A stretch of DNA of 64,000 bases from Dyadobacter fermentans DSM 18053. Its GTDB lineage: Bacteria; Bacteroidota; Bacteroidia; Cytophagales; Spirosomataceae. The position numbers were made by a program, and so were the translations under genes. The notes under the pieces were generated by a model, which saw only the letters and a list, made by a program, of their open reading frames with translations, ran no database searches and was not told where the DNA came from. Below, piece after piece: positions 56,011 through 63,821 of the stretch; position 1 is the first letter of the stretch, and every line of letters starts with the position of its first letter. The DNA lies in NCBI RefSeq assembly GCF_000023125.1, contig NC_013037.1, positions 4,317,501 through 4,381,500 of the forward strand, given 5' to 3'.

Positions 56011-57159
56011 ATGCAAAAGTTAACTCATTTACGCTTCATCACGGGCCTCGCCCTGCTTCTGCAAGCGTGCAATATATTTGCTCCGGTAGACCCGCTCACA
56101 CCGGCGGCTTCGGAGGTGAGTGTGGAGCAGGTGTGGACGTCGGGCGCGACGGTGCGGGGGAAAATCGATCAGATAGCCCCTAAAAACGACCGTCAGGAAA
56201 AGAAAAGCGGCAAAATCCTTGAATATGGATTTGTTTGGGCTACTCAAAATCAGCCAACCCTTGAAGCCGGAATGGTGATCAAGGTAGGTGAAGACAATCC
56301 TCCTGCCCCGTTCGAATTTGTAAGGGATATCAGCCGCCTCACCGTGCTGACGACCTATTATGTACGCACTTATGCCCGCAATGAGGGTGGTGGCGTAGGT
56401 TACGGGCCGGTGGCGACATTCAAAACGGATGATTATGTGTTTGCAGAACTATCGGTAGGCAAGATTACGACAACCTCCAAGGCGTCCGCCGATATCGTGG
56501 TCAATATACTGTCGTTGGGAAATGCGGAAATATCCTCTTTCGGGGTTTGTTACTCGTCCGTCAACAACGAGCCTACGACCAAAGACAGCCGGGTTGCGGT
56601 CAGTGGGAAAGCGGCAAAAGGCAGCTTCACGGCCAATGTCGGCGGGCTATCTCCCGGCACGACCTACTTTGCTCGTGCATTTGCCGTCACGCTGGGCGGG
56701 ATCATTTACAGCGATGCCACAACGGCATTTACCCTGGGCGAGCCGTCGGTTTTTACCCCAAAAAAATCATTCATCATGTATTATTCCAATCCTTATGATC
56801 TGGATTTGGGAGAGCTGGTGTCGCAAACGGGTTCTGAGGACTGCAATTGGTATCCCTACAACGATAAGCCAGGCATTTATCCGAAGAACGGAGCAAAGTT
56901 CGCGGTTTTAGGTAAGGTGAATTTCGATCAGCTCAAATATACCGACATAGCGCGATCTAACCTTTCCGCCAACTTCATCAACGGCAGCTATACCGACGCC
57001 AAAGCCAATCAGCTTGAAAACGGAACGGTAATCGCATTCGTCACGAACCAGGGCAGGTACGGCAAGATGTTGATCGATGCGCACGGGGAGGACCGCACAC
57101 CCGGCACGGCAGGTGGTGGGGATATGGAAGTGACCATTCAAACCTACGATAAGCAATAA
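56011..57159 (+). CDS. Lipoprotein with two fibronectin-III-like domains
   Basis: A 382-residue lipoprotein (signal ending ALLLQAC). Two Ig/FN3-like domains follow (about 30-145 and 150-245) with typical strand ends TYYVRTYARNEGGGVGYGPV and GLSPGTTYFARAFAV. The remaining 135 residues have no recognised domain. The motif NDRQEKKSGKILEYGFVW is shared with the next gene's product, so the two are paralogues. It lies directly after the two hydrolase genes in the T6SS operon. A surface or periplasmic lipoprotein here could protect against the neighbouring hydrolases (immunity) or be an envelope part of the apparatus. Neither role is shown by the sequence alone. Confidence 0.75.
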   Translation: MQKLTHLRFITGLALLLQACNIFAPVDPLTPAASEVSVEQVWTSGATVRGKIDQIAPKNDRQEKKSGKILEYGFVWATQNQPTLEAGMVIKVGEDNPPAPFEFVRDISRLTVLTTYYVRTYARNEGGGVGYGPVATFKTDDYVFAELSVGKITTTSKASADIVVNILSLGNAEISSFGVCYSSVNNEPTTKDSRVAVSGKAAKGSFTANVGGLSPGTTYFARAFAVTLGGIIYSDATTAFTLGEPSVFTPKKSFIMYYSNPYDLDLGELVSQTGSEDCNWYPYNDKPGIYPKNGAKFAVLGKVNFDQLKYTDIARSNLSANFINGSYTDAKANQLENGTVIAFVTNQGRYGKMLIDAHGEDRTPGTAGGGDMEVTIQTYDKQ

Positions 57160-57204
57160 GCGTATACACATAACCGTAAGGCAATTCAACTAAGGGAAAA
57201 CCTC

Positions 57205-58029
57205 ATGAAAAAGTCGCTGTTCATCCTGGCCTGGCTATTGGCTATCATATTGCAGTCGTGCAGTCTTTTTACGGCCGTAGACCCGCTTCCGCCGGCATTT
57301 TCGACGCTGGAAGTTGTGGATATCAAACGCAATGAGATCACCGTGACCGGCACGATCAGGAATCCGGACAGCAAGAACGACAGGCAGGAGAAAAAAAGCG
57401 GCACGATCGTCGAATATGGCCTGGTGTACGGAGCCGGACCGTCGCTCGACATTCAGAAAGACAAAGCGATCAAACTGGGCGACACTCCCGCGCAGGTGCC
57501 GGTTTCAATTCAAAACCAGAAAATAACCGGCCTTGCTTCCGACACACGCTACTATGTGGCCCTGTATGCCCGCAATGAAGGTGGCGGAATGGCTTACAGT
57601 GATGTACTGGACGTAAAAACCACACTTTTGCCCCCGGCGGTCATTACCCAAAACTCGGTAAAAGTGGCTAAAACCGGCTCGCTGTGGTACGACTTCGACG
57701 CAGGCAATGCAGTGACGGCCGGTGACCCGAAAACGGATGTGACGATCAATTCCTACTCCATCACCGGTAGAGGAACTGTGCTGGAAATCAACACTACGGG
57801 CAGTGTTCAATTTATCAACCTCGGCGTGGCGGACTACGATAAACTCACTTACCTGGATCTTGTCCGCGTTACCGGATACAACAATACCGCCATATCGTAC
57901 CTGTTCAACGCGCAGACGATCAACACCGTCATCGCATTCAAAACCGGCGAAGGCAGGCTTGGAAAATGGCGGATCGAGGGCGTATCGTCCAGTGAGATCA
58001 CGATGAGCCTCATCACTTACGAAAACTAG
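57205..58029 (+). CDS. Lipoprotein with one fibronectin-III-like domain, paralogue of preceding
   Basis: A 274-residue lipoprotein (signal ending IILQSC) with one FN3-like domain (about 28-140; strand end YYVALYARNEGGGMAYSDV) and a C-terminal region of about 130 residues. It shares SLFTAVDPL, NDRQEKKSGTIVEYGLVYG and ARNEGGG with the preceding lipoprotein, which shows duplication, but has only one FN3-like domain. Its C-terminal part, with FINLGVADYDKLTYLDLVR, parallels KVNFDQLKYTDIARS of the preceding protein, so the tail is also conserved. It is co-directional with 45 bases of spacing. Function unknown; see the preceding entry for the possibilities. Confidence 0.75.
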   Translation: MKKSLFILAWLLAIILQSCSLFTAVDPLPPAFSTLEVVDIKRNEITVTGTIRNPDSKNDRQEKKSGTIVEYGLVYGAGPSLDIQKDKAIKLGDTPAQVPVSIQNQKITGLASDTRYYVALYARNEGGGMAYSDVLDVKTTLLPPAVITQNSVKVAKTGSLWYDFDAGNAVTAGDPKTDVTINSYSITGRGTVLEINTTGSVQFINLGVADYDKLTYLDLVRVTGYNNTAISYLFNAQTINTVIAFKTGEGRLGKWRIEGVSSSEITMSLITYEN

Positions 58030-58033
58030 CGGA

Positions 58034-59149
58034 ATGATGAAGAACTGTTTTACCTTATTGATGATGCTGCTCGCCGTCCAGGCACTCGCCCAGGACCGGA
58101 TATGGCTCGACAACGGCAACCCGGTGCAGGCAAAACTCAGTCGCGCAATGGACAGCAAGCTTGAATGGATCGCTTCGGACGGCATTCCGCGGGTGTATCA
58201 CCGGAAGCGTTTCCTCGTCGTGTTCGGTGCCAGCGGCCAGTTTATGGTCATATCGGAGCTCAATGAAAGTCCCAACAAGGCCCAGTCGCAGATAGAGGCA
58301 TTTTACAAAGCGCCGCCGCGGAACGTGAGCCAGGACATTATCATCAAGAGTGTGCCGCTGACGGTCATTACAGGCAACATTTCCTATGAAAGCGACGACG
58401 TGATCAACTATCTGACGGTCGAAGGCAATGCGGCGTCAATTAACAAGGAGGAGGTTGCGACGGTCATCTACCGCGACGGACGCCACGAGATTTTGAGGGA
58501 TGTGGTGGATGTGGCCCCGCTGCTGGCATTGGCACACAAAGAAATCGAGAAGAAGGAACGCGAAATTGTGAGGAAACAACAGGACAAAGTGCCAGCCCAG
58601 CCCGTTGTCCAACAAAATGTGCCTCCCAAAGAACCCGCCAAACCGGTGCTAACCGACTCCGAATACAAGGAATATAGCGCCAAGGGCATCCGCCGGGTAG
58701 ATGAATTCACCTCCTACCTGCGCATTATCGGCGATAAAAGCCTGAAATCGGAAGAAAAAAACAAAGCTGTGCAACAAGCACTTAGCCTGTTCGAACCGCA
58801 GGCAACAGTGGCCGTGAGTTCGGCAAAAGGTGTGAAAAAATATCCCGTAAAAGAATACCTCAACCGGCTGAAACTATTGCCTTATTCCAAAATCAACATT
58901 ACCTGGAACGAGGTGAAATATATAAGCGAACTGAAACAGGAAGCCGACGGCAATTACTACGGGACGATCGCCGGACAGCAGGTTTTTGAAGGCTATGCGG
59001 CCAACGGAAAAGTCGCCTACGGGGATATTACCAGAAAAAATATCCGCGTGAAACTCGAATCGTATCAGAAAACCATCGACGGCAAGGATACGGTGAACTG
59101 GGAAGTTTTATTGGGAAACATAGGGATTGAAACCAATGAAGGACAATGA
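58034..59149 (+). CDS. Secreted protein of unknown function with coiled-coil segment
   Basis: A 371-residue protein with a signal peptide (ending QALAQ). A beta-rich N-terminal part (about 20-155) is followed by a charged coiled coil (about 165-190, HKEIEKKEREIVRKQQDK), a proline-rich stretch (190-210), and a C-terminal part with the YSAKGIRRVDEFTSYLRIIG helix and KYPVKEYLNRLKLLPYSKI. I do not recognise the family. Its stop overlaps the start of the OmpA-like gene (ATGA), so the two are translationally coupled and probably function together in the periplasm. Confidence 0.7.
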   Translation: MMKNCFTLLMMLLAVQALAQDRIWLDNGNPVQAKLSRAMDSKLEWIASDGIPRVYHRKRFLVVFGASGQFMVISELNESPNKAQSQIEAFYKAPPRNVSQDIIIKSVPLTVITGNISYESDDVINYLTVEGNAASINKEEVATVIYRDGRHEILRDVVDVAPLLALAHKEIEKKEREIVRKQQDKVPAQPVVQQNVPPKEPAKPVLTDSEYKEYSAKGIRRVDEFTSYLRIIGDKSLKSEEKNKAVQQALSLFEPQATVAVSSAKGVKKYPVKEYLNRLKLLPYSKINITWNEVKYISELKQEADGNYYGTIAGQQVFEGYAANGKVAYGDITRKNIRVKLESYQKTIDGKDTVNWEVLLGNIGIETNEGQ

Positions 59150-60246
59150 AAACCAGGTTATACATCCTCCTGCTCCTGTTTCAGGCAGCCGCCTCGCCGC
59201 TGTATGCACAATGCGGCTTCCTGGCTGGCAAAATCACCGATATTTCGGGAGAAACCCCGCTCATAGCCAGCCTCTCGGCCAAAACGGACCAGGGCAAGCT
59301 GCGGCTCGGCAAATCCGACAGCCTGGGCACATTCAAAGTGGAAATGCCCTGCCATATTACGGAATTACTGGTGGAGTGCCCGCAGTTTCAGACGCAGCAC
59401 ATCCCCGTAAATATCGACGGCAAGGCCGAAGGCACGTTTTCCATCTCATTAGCCATGATGCCACTGGGCAAACAAACCAGCGACGAGCCCTACGCACAAT
59501 CCGAACAAAAGCATTTTGAATTGAAGGATTCGCTGAAAGCGGTTTCCATTGTACGGCGCATTGAGGTGCGGGATGCATTGTCGGACGAGCGGCTTCCGGC
59601 GGACATTTGTCTTTATTATACCCAAAAACAAAAGAAAGACTGCTTCGCGCTTACCACCGACCGGCCACGGGCAGAAATTGTTTTTACGGAAAAGGATATT
59701 GTGGCTATTGAAGTCAAATCGGCTGGTTACCAGGGCTACAACGGCAACCTGATCCTTGACAAAACGGACGAAGAGCCGCGGACTTACATCATCAAACTAA
59801 GTCTTCAACGGACGATCAATATCAAAGGCCGACCGATCGCCAGACCGGTTGCGGCTGTGGCAAATGTGGAATCACCGGCGCTGAAAGGCATTTCGGCCTC
59901 CGATAAGACCCTTTATTTTCCAAGAAGCGATTACAAGTTGCCTATGCAGTCGCGCACCTACCTCGACTCGGTGGCTATGTACATTCTGGAAAACAAGAAC
60001 AAAGGCCTCCGCATTACCGGCCACACCGACAACGTGGGCAACCCGAGCCTGAACCTGACACTTTCGGAATACCGTGTGCGGGTGATCTCGCGGTACCTCA
60101 TCGGCAAAGGCGTGCCCGAGGGCGTGATCGCGGCGGTGGGCGTGGGCAGCAGGTTTCCGGTAAGACCCAACGACAGCGAGGAAAACAGGCGGATGAACCG
60201 CCGCGTGGAAGTGCAGATCATCGATTTAGACTCAAAAAGCAATTGA
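59146..60246 (+). CDS. OmpA C-terminal domain protein with N-terminal beta domain
   Basis: A 366-residue protein with a signal peptide (ending SPLYAQ). Residues about 22-110 resemble a carboxypeptidase regulatory-like domain (GFLAGKITDISGETPLIASL, SDSLGTFKVEMP). The C-terminal 115 residues are an OmpA/MotB peptidoglycan-binding domain with ITGHTDNVGNPSLNLTLSEYRVRVI, including the aspartate and arginine that bind diaminopimelate, and NRRMNRRVEVQI. No outer-membrane barrel or membrane helix is present, so it is probably a periplasmic peptidoglycan anchor. In T6SS subtype i the OmpA-like anchor is part of, or fused to, TssL; this locus has no TssL, so it may play a comparable role. Confidence 0.85.
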   Translation: MKTRLYILLLLFQAAASPLYAQCGFLAGKITDISGETPLIASLSAKTDQGKLRLGKSDSLGTFKVEMPCHITELLVECPQFQTQHIPVNIDGKAEGTFSISLAMMPLGKQTSDEPYAQSEQKHFELKDSLKAVSIVRRIEVRDALSDERLPADICLYYTQKQKKDCFALTTDRPRAEIVFTEKDIVAIEVKSAGYQGYNGNLILDKTDEEPRTYIIKLSLQRTINIKGRPIARPVAAVANVESPALKGISASDKTLYFPRSDYKLPMQSRTYLDSVAMYILENKNKGLRITGHTDNVGNPSLNLTLSEYRVRVISRYLIGKGVPEGVIAAVGVGSRFPVRPNDSEENRRMNRRVEVQIIDLDSKSN

Positions 60247-60250
60247 AAAC

Positions 60251-61273
60251 ATGATAATGGGAATGAAAAACTGGACCAGCTTCAAATGGCGGATCGCCCT
60301 GCTGACGTGGGGCGCAATGGCAATCGCATGGCAGGCAGGCGCGCAGGCACTGACGCGCCGGGACGCCGACGAGATCCGCGTGCTTGCCCGCGAAAAGGTG
60401 AAAGGGTTGAACGATCTGCTCAATGCGATCGCCAACGAAGACCTCAGCAACTACGAACGCCGCTACCTGATGATGAACAGCTACATGCCGAGCAATGATC
60501 AGATCTTTATCAACGACGGTGTGATCGTGGAAGACGATGTGGACCCGAAACACAAGGCCAGCGCACCCGGCCTGGACACGCCCATCGAAAAGTACCTGAG
60601 CAATTTTGACCTTTTTTATGTCAAATCGGAAACCAACACCATTGAGTTTACCAACCTCGTGGTGTCGGACGTGAAAGTGGACAAATACCCATTTGTGAAA
60701 GTCTTTTACACCCAGCATTTCAAAGGAAAAAGCAATAAGGATAACACGCCATACCAGCCCATTACCCGCGTGGCCGAGTTGCGGGCCGATAAATCCGGCA
60801 ACGACTGGATCGTATTCCTGACGCGCGTCGCATTCAATTCTGCCGAAAGTGCGAAGTCGGTGCCGGTTACGCCTAAACCTTCGGCGACCTACGATTCGCT
60901 GCAACGCAAAAAAGAACCGGTAGTAAGCAAGGCATCCGACCGCCCGCCGGTAGCGAAACCCGAGGATGCGAAGGAAGGTGAAAGGGTTTTTAAAGAACTC
61001 AATAAGCCCAATGCCCAGGCCGCCGCGAATGCCCGTAAATGGGGCGCGATCAAACTGGGTGCCGGCGTGGCGGCCCTCGCATTCGGCGCGGTGACTTACA
61101 GCATGCTCAACAAGGATTATAAGGATTACAAAAGCCGGATCGACAATCCTGAGGGGCTGATGAGCTACGCGAAACCGGGCATTTACGTCTCGGTAGGCGC
61201 CGCGGCCGTCGGGATCGGCGTCTCGCTCACGTCGCTGTTCGATTTCAAACGCGCCAAACAGCTTTCGCAGTAA
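60251..61273 (+). CDS. Secreted or membrane protein with two C-terminal hydrophobic segments
   Basis: A 340-residue protein with an N-terminal signal or anchor (to about residue 32, ending AWQAGAQA). A soluble part (about 35-200) follows, with NDLLNAIANEDLSNYERRYLMMN and FTNLVVSDVKVDKYPFVKVFY, then a charged linker. Two hydrophobic segments (about 257-278 and 298-322) end the protein. I do not recognise the family. It is the third member of a block with the coiled-coil protein and the OmpA-like protein, 4 bases after the latter, and may span or line an envelope layer next to them. Starts at 60251, 60257 and 60263 are all possible. Confidence 0.7.
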   Translation: MIMGMKNWTSFKWRIALLTWGAMAIAWQAGAQALTRRDADEIRVLAREKVKGLNDLLNAIANEDLSNYERRYLMMNSYMPSNDQIFINDGVIVEDDVDPKHKASAPGLDTPIEKYLSNFDLFYVKSETNTIEFTNLVVSDVKVDKYPFVKVFYTQHFKGKSNKDNTPYQPITRVAELRADKSGNDWIVFLTRVAFNSAESAKSVPVTPKPSATYDSLQRKKEPVVSKASDRPPVAKPEDAKEGERVFKELNKPNAQAAANARKWGAIKLGAGVAALAFGAVTYSMLNKDYKDYKSRIDNPEGLMSYAKPGIYVSVGAAAVGIGVSLTSLFDFKRAKQLSQ

Positions 61274-61343
61274 CGCAAATGCATTCAAAACATAACATTC
61301 ACCTGGCCGACCGCCCGCGATCGACCGCCAAAACACGAACATT

Positions 61344-61643
61344 ATGCCTCAACCCGCAGCAAGAGTAGGCGATATGCACGTATGCCCGATGGCTACTCCC
61401 GGAACACCCCCGGTGCCCCATGTAGGCGGACCCGTGCTGCCCCCAGGCACCCCCACTGTGCTCATAGGCGGGCAGCCGGCCGCTTGCGCAGGCGACATGT
61501 GCACCTGTACGGGCCCACCCGACTCCATTGTAATGGGCTCCACGTCCGTCATGATCGGCGGCAAGCCCGCAGCACGCCTGGGCGACCCCACCGCGCACGG
61601 CGGGAGCATTGTAGTAGGCTGCCCCACAGTTTTGATCGGCTAG
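61344..61643 (+). CDS. PAAR domain spike-tip protein
   Basis: A 99-residue PAAR protein, which caps the VgrG spike of the T6SS. Glycine- and proline-rich beta hairpins with repeated VLIGGQPAACAGD, VMIGGKPAARLGDPTAHGG and final GCPTVLIG are typical. Potential zinc ligands are H12, H26 and H86 with cysteines in VCPM and CAGDMCTC. It has no extension, so it is a plain tip without fused toxin; separate effectors are therefore likely. It follows the envelope block and precedes tssB. Confidence 0.92.
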   Translation: MPQPAARVGDMHVCPMATPGTPPVPHVGGPVLPPGTPTVLIGGQPAACAGDMCTCTGPPDSIVMGSTSVMIGGKPAARLGDPTAHGGSIVVGCPTVLIG

Positions 61644-61675
61644 TAACAACAGTAATTACTTAATCTCATACAACT

Positions 61676-62125
61676 ATGTTCAACTACGGAATAGGCGGTA
61701 ACGAACGCAAGATTGACCAGTCCAGTGAAGGGATTGCTGATATTCCCCAAAACCGCACCCTGTTCGCCACGCAGCTCACCGGCGACCCGTCGCCGCGGCC
61801 CGAAATGGTTTACGATCTCAAAACCACCGAAGAAGTTTTCGCGCATTACCAGCCCGAGGCCGAGGTCGAATTCATCACTTCCGACGGCAGCTTTATTAAT
61901 GAAAACCTGCGGTTCAGAAACCTGGGTGATTTTGGCAAAAAAGGGATCATCGCGCAAAGCGCATTCCTCCAAGACCTCGACGCCCGCAACGAAGCCTACC
62001 AACAGGTAGTGAGGCATCTCAAAGTGAACAAAATCCTCAAAGCCGCATTAGAAAAACCCGAAGCTAAAGCCGCCCTCCTGGGCGTGTTCCAGACGCTTAT
62101 TAACGAGTTGGAGGAGGCGGGGTGA
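61676..62125 (+). CDS. tssB: Type VI secretion sheath small subunit TssB
   Basis: A 149-residue TssB (VipA), the smaller subunit of the contractile sheath, which assembles with TssC. The TssB run MVYDLKTTEEVFAHYQPEAEVEF and the C-terminal helical DLDARNEAYQQVVRHLKVNKIL are recognisable. The N-terminus MFNYGIGGNERKID is unlike proteobacterial TssB but typical of Bacteroidetes forms. It is the first of the structural genes after the PAAR gene. An octamer-repeat hairpin fills the 217-base gap to tssC, unusual for subunits made in equal amounts. Confidence 0.85.
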   Translation: MFNYGIGGNERKIDQSSEGIADIPQNRTLFATQLTGDPSPRPEMVYDLKTTEEVFAHYQPEAEVEFITSDGSFINENLRFRNLGDFGKKGIIAQSAFLQDLDARNEAYQQVVRHLKVNKILKAALEKPEAKAALLGVFQTLINELEEAG

Positions 62126-62130
62126 TCATA

Positions 62131-62340
62131 ATGAGTGAATGAGTCAATGAGTCAATGAGTGAATTTTGAATGATCGAATGATTGAATGACCGAATACCTC
62201 CGGTTGAAGTCAGCGATTCATATACAAAACGCCATTCAACCCCTAATCTATTCACTCATTCACTCATTCACTCATTCACTCATTCGAAATTCAACCATTC
62301 ACTCATTCAATCATTCAATCATTCAATCATTCAAAATTTC
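62131..62340. repeat. Long inverted repeat of 8-base tandem units between tssB and tssC
   Basis: The left arm (62131-62194) is tandem GAGTGAAT/GAGTCAAT units followed by GAATGATT-type units (GAATGATC, GAATGATT, GAATGACC). The right arm (about 62249-62340) carries the complementary units in mirrored order: four ATTCACTC copies, then an interruption, then four ATTCAATC copies. A 54-base middle separates them. The arms can fold into a stem of over 60 bases. The short frames inside have repeat-derived protein sequence and are not genes. Confidence 0.9.
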
Positions 62341-62342
62341 AC

Positions 62343-63710
62343 ATGGCAGACAATACAAAAACATCCCAGGAAGCCACCCCGGCGCTTCGCGAACGCGTAG
62401 CGGTTCCGTTGGAAACCGGCTTGCCGCAGCTGGCCAAATATGGCAGTTTCGACCTCGTAGAGACGATTATCGAGGGTGCGGCGAACATTAATCCCGAAAA
62501 AAAGGCACGCAAGAAGATATTCCTCACCGAGGCCGACAAAAAGAAAGAGCGCCAGCAACTGAAAAAGCGGCTGGAATTATGGTCGGAACTGCTGAGCAGC
62601 GCCGAAAGTGTGCCGGATATGATCGAAGCCGGCCAGAAACAGGCGGATTCGGCATTTGAACTGCTGAAAGAAAACTTGGGCAAGGCCGTAGAGCAGGTCC
62701 GTCCGCTGGAACAATCGTACCGCTCGGTGGCGATGTTTTTCAAAAATACAGAGCAGGATAAGGTTAAAAACGTCACTTTCCTGAATGCCGCGCCGGACCA
62801 GTTGCAGGACCTGGATGTGACCACGTTCATCGACGCCGTGGGCGAAGAGCTGGCTTCGAAATACGACCGCCTCGATTTGCGGGAAAATTATTCGATCCTG
62901 AATGTACCCGGCTATCTCGGTTCGGGAAAAGTAGTGGATAAATGGGCGAAAATGGCCCATAAAAACAAGGTAATGCTGCTTACCGACTTCATGCATTTGG
63001 ATGCGCCGGAGGACGTGATGGAACTCTTCGAATCCGCTAACCTGACCGGCGGCTCGGCGCATTTATCGAATGTGATGATGACCTGCAACTGGCTCGTAGG
63101 CCGTGCGAAACACGACGACCTGGGCGAAGAGGACGATCTCTACATTCCCCCATCGACTGCCCTGGCCGGCAATGTTTACAAAACCCTGATGTCGCAGGTG
63201 GCGGCGGGTAAGAAACACGGCACGCTGAGCGAAGTGGATGGCGTACGCTTCCCGCTCAAAAAATCGGAAATCGCCGATCTGGAAAAAATGGGGCTGATCC
63301 CGATGGTGAATGAATACAGCAAGGTTATGGCTTTCTCTGCCAAAACGCTGTTCAATGGCGATAATGTCGGCTTGCAAACCTACTCAGTAGTCCGCGTTTT
63401 CGATTACATCACGAAGGTGCTTATCGATTTCCTGAACCGACGCGCGTTCGAAAACTTCGACTACAACACCAAAAACGACCTGAAAAAACAGATCATCAAG
63501 TTTCTCGACAGCGTAACCGGCCCGGGCAAACTGATCGAAAAATTCAGTGTGATGCGTTTTGAGCAGGACAAAAACCAGAAAGACAAAGTGTATCTCGACA
63601 TCCACATGGTACCCTATTTCCCAGCCAAAAACTTCATGATCGCCCTCACCGGCCAGAAAGGAGACGATCTGGACGCGGCAGCCTGGGCGGCGGAGTATGC
63701 GCAGCAGTAG
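62343..63710 (+). CDS. tssC: Type VI secretion sheath large subunit TssC
   Basis: A 455-residue TssC (VipB, DUF5458-like), the large subunit of the contractile sheath, which assembles with TssB. Segments KNVTFLNAAPDQLQDLDVTTFIDAVGEE, YSILNVPGYLGSGKVVDKW, LTGGSAHLSNVMMTCNWLVGRA and KFLDSVTGPGKLIEKFSVMRFEQD are the recognisable body of Bacteroidetes TssC. The N-terminus is basic and helical. The ATG at 62343 follows the repeat hairpin by only 2 bases, so folding of the repeat could affect its translation. A second repeat hairpin starts immediately after the stop. Confidence 0.88.
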   Translation: MADNTKTSQEATPALRERVAVPLETGLPQLAKYGSFDLVETIIEGAANINPEKKARKKIFLTEADKKKERQQLKKRLELWSELLSSAESVPDMIEAGQKQADSAFELLKENLGKAVEQVRPLEQSYRSVAMFFKNTEQDKVKNVTFLNAAPDQLQDLDVTTFIDAVGEELASKYDRLDLRENYSILNVPGYLGSGKVVDKWAKMAHKNKVMLLTDFMHLDAPEDVMELFESANLTGGSAHLSNVMMTCNWLVGRAKHDDLGEEDDLYIPPSTALAGNVYKTLMSQVAAGKKHGTLSEVDGVRFPLKKSEIADLEKMGLIPMVNEYSKVMAFSAKTLFNGDNVGLQTYSVVRVFDYITKVLIDFLNRRAFENFDYNTKNDLKKQIIKFLDSVTGPGKLIEKFSVMRFEQDKNQKDKVYLDIHMVPYFPAKNFMIALTGQKGDDLDAAAWAAEYAQQ

Positions 63711-63810
63711 TAATGAGTGAATTTGCGAATGAGTGAATGAGTGAATCGTTACTCATCCCATTCAATGCCTCACCTATTCACTCATTCACTCATTGACCCA
63801 TTCACTCATT
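63711..63810. repeat. Inverted repeat of 8-base tandem units between tssC and tssD
   Basis: The left arm (63711-63747) is GAATGAGT-type units, and the right arm (about 63775-63810) is the mirrored ATTCACTC units, with a 28-base middle. It starts directly after the tssC stop and ends 11 bases before the tssD start. Confidence 0.88.
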
Positions 63811-63821
63811 AAAGACTACCG

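Noticed and set aside
60218..61342. 374-residue frame on the minus strand opposite the T6SS envelope gene
   Set aside because: It is antisense to a gene with a signal peptide and operon context, and its translation is rich in R and H without any domain pattern.
62131..62340. Possible CRISPR array
   Set aside because: The units are 8 bases, contiguous and arranged as mirrored arms. There are no regular unique spacers and no cas genes nearby.
62182..62400. Short reading frames inside the repeat between tssB and tssC
   Set aside because: Their translations are periodic repeat sequence (HSFTHS-like) produced by the octamers, and they overlap the tssC start.
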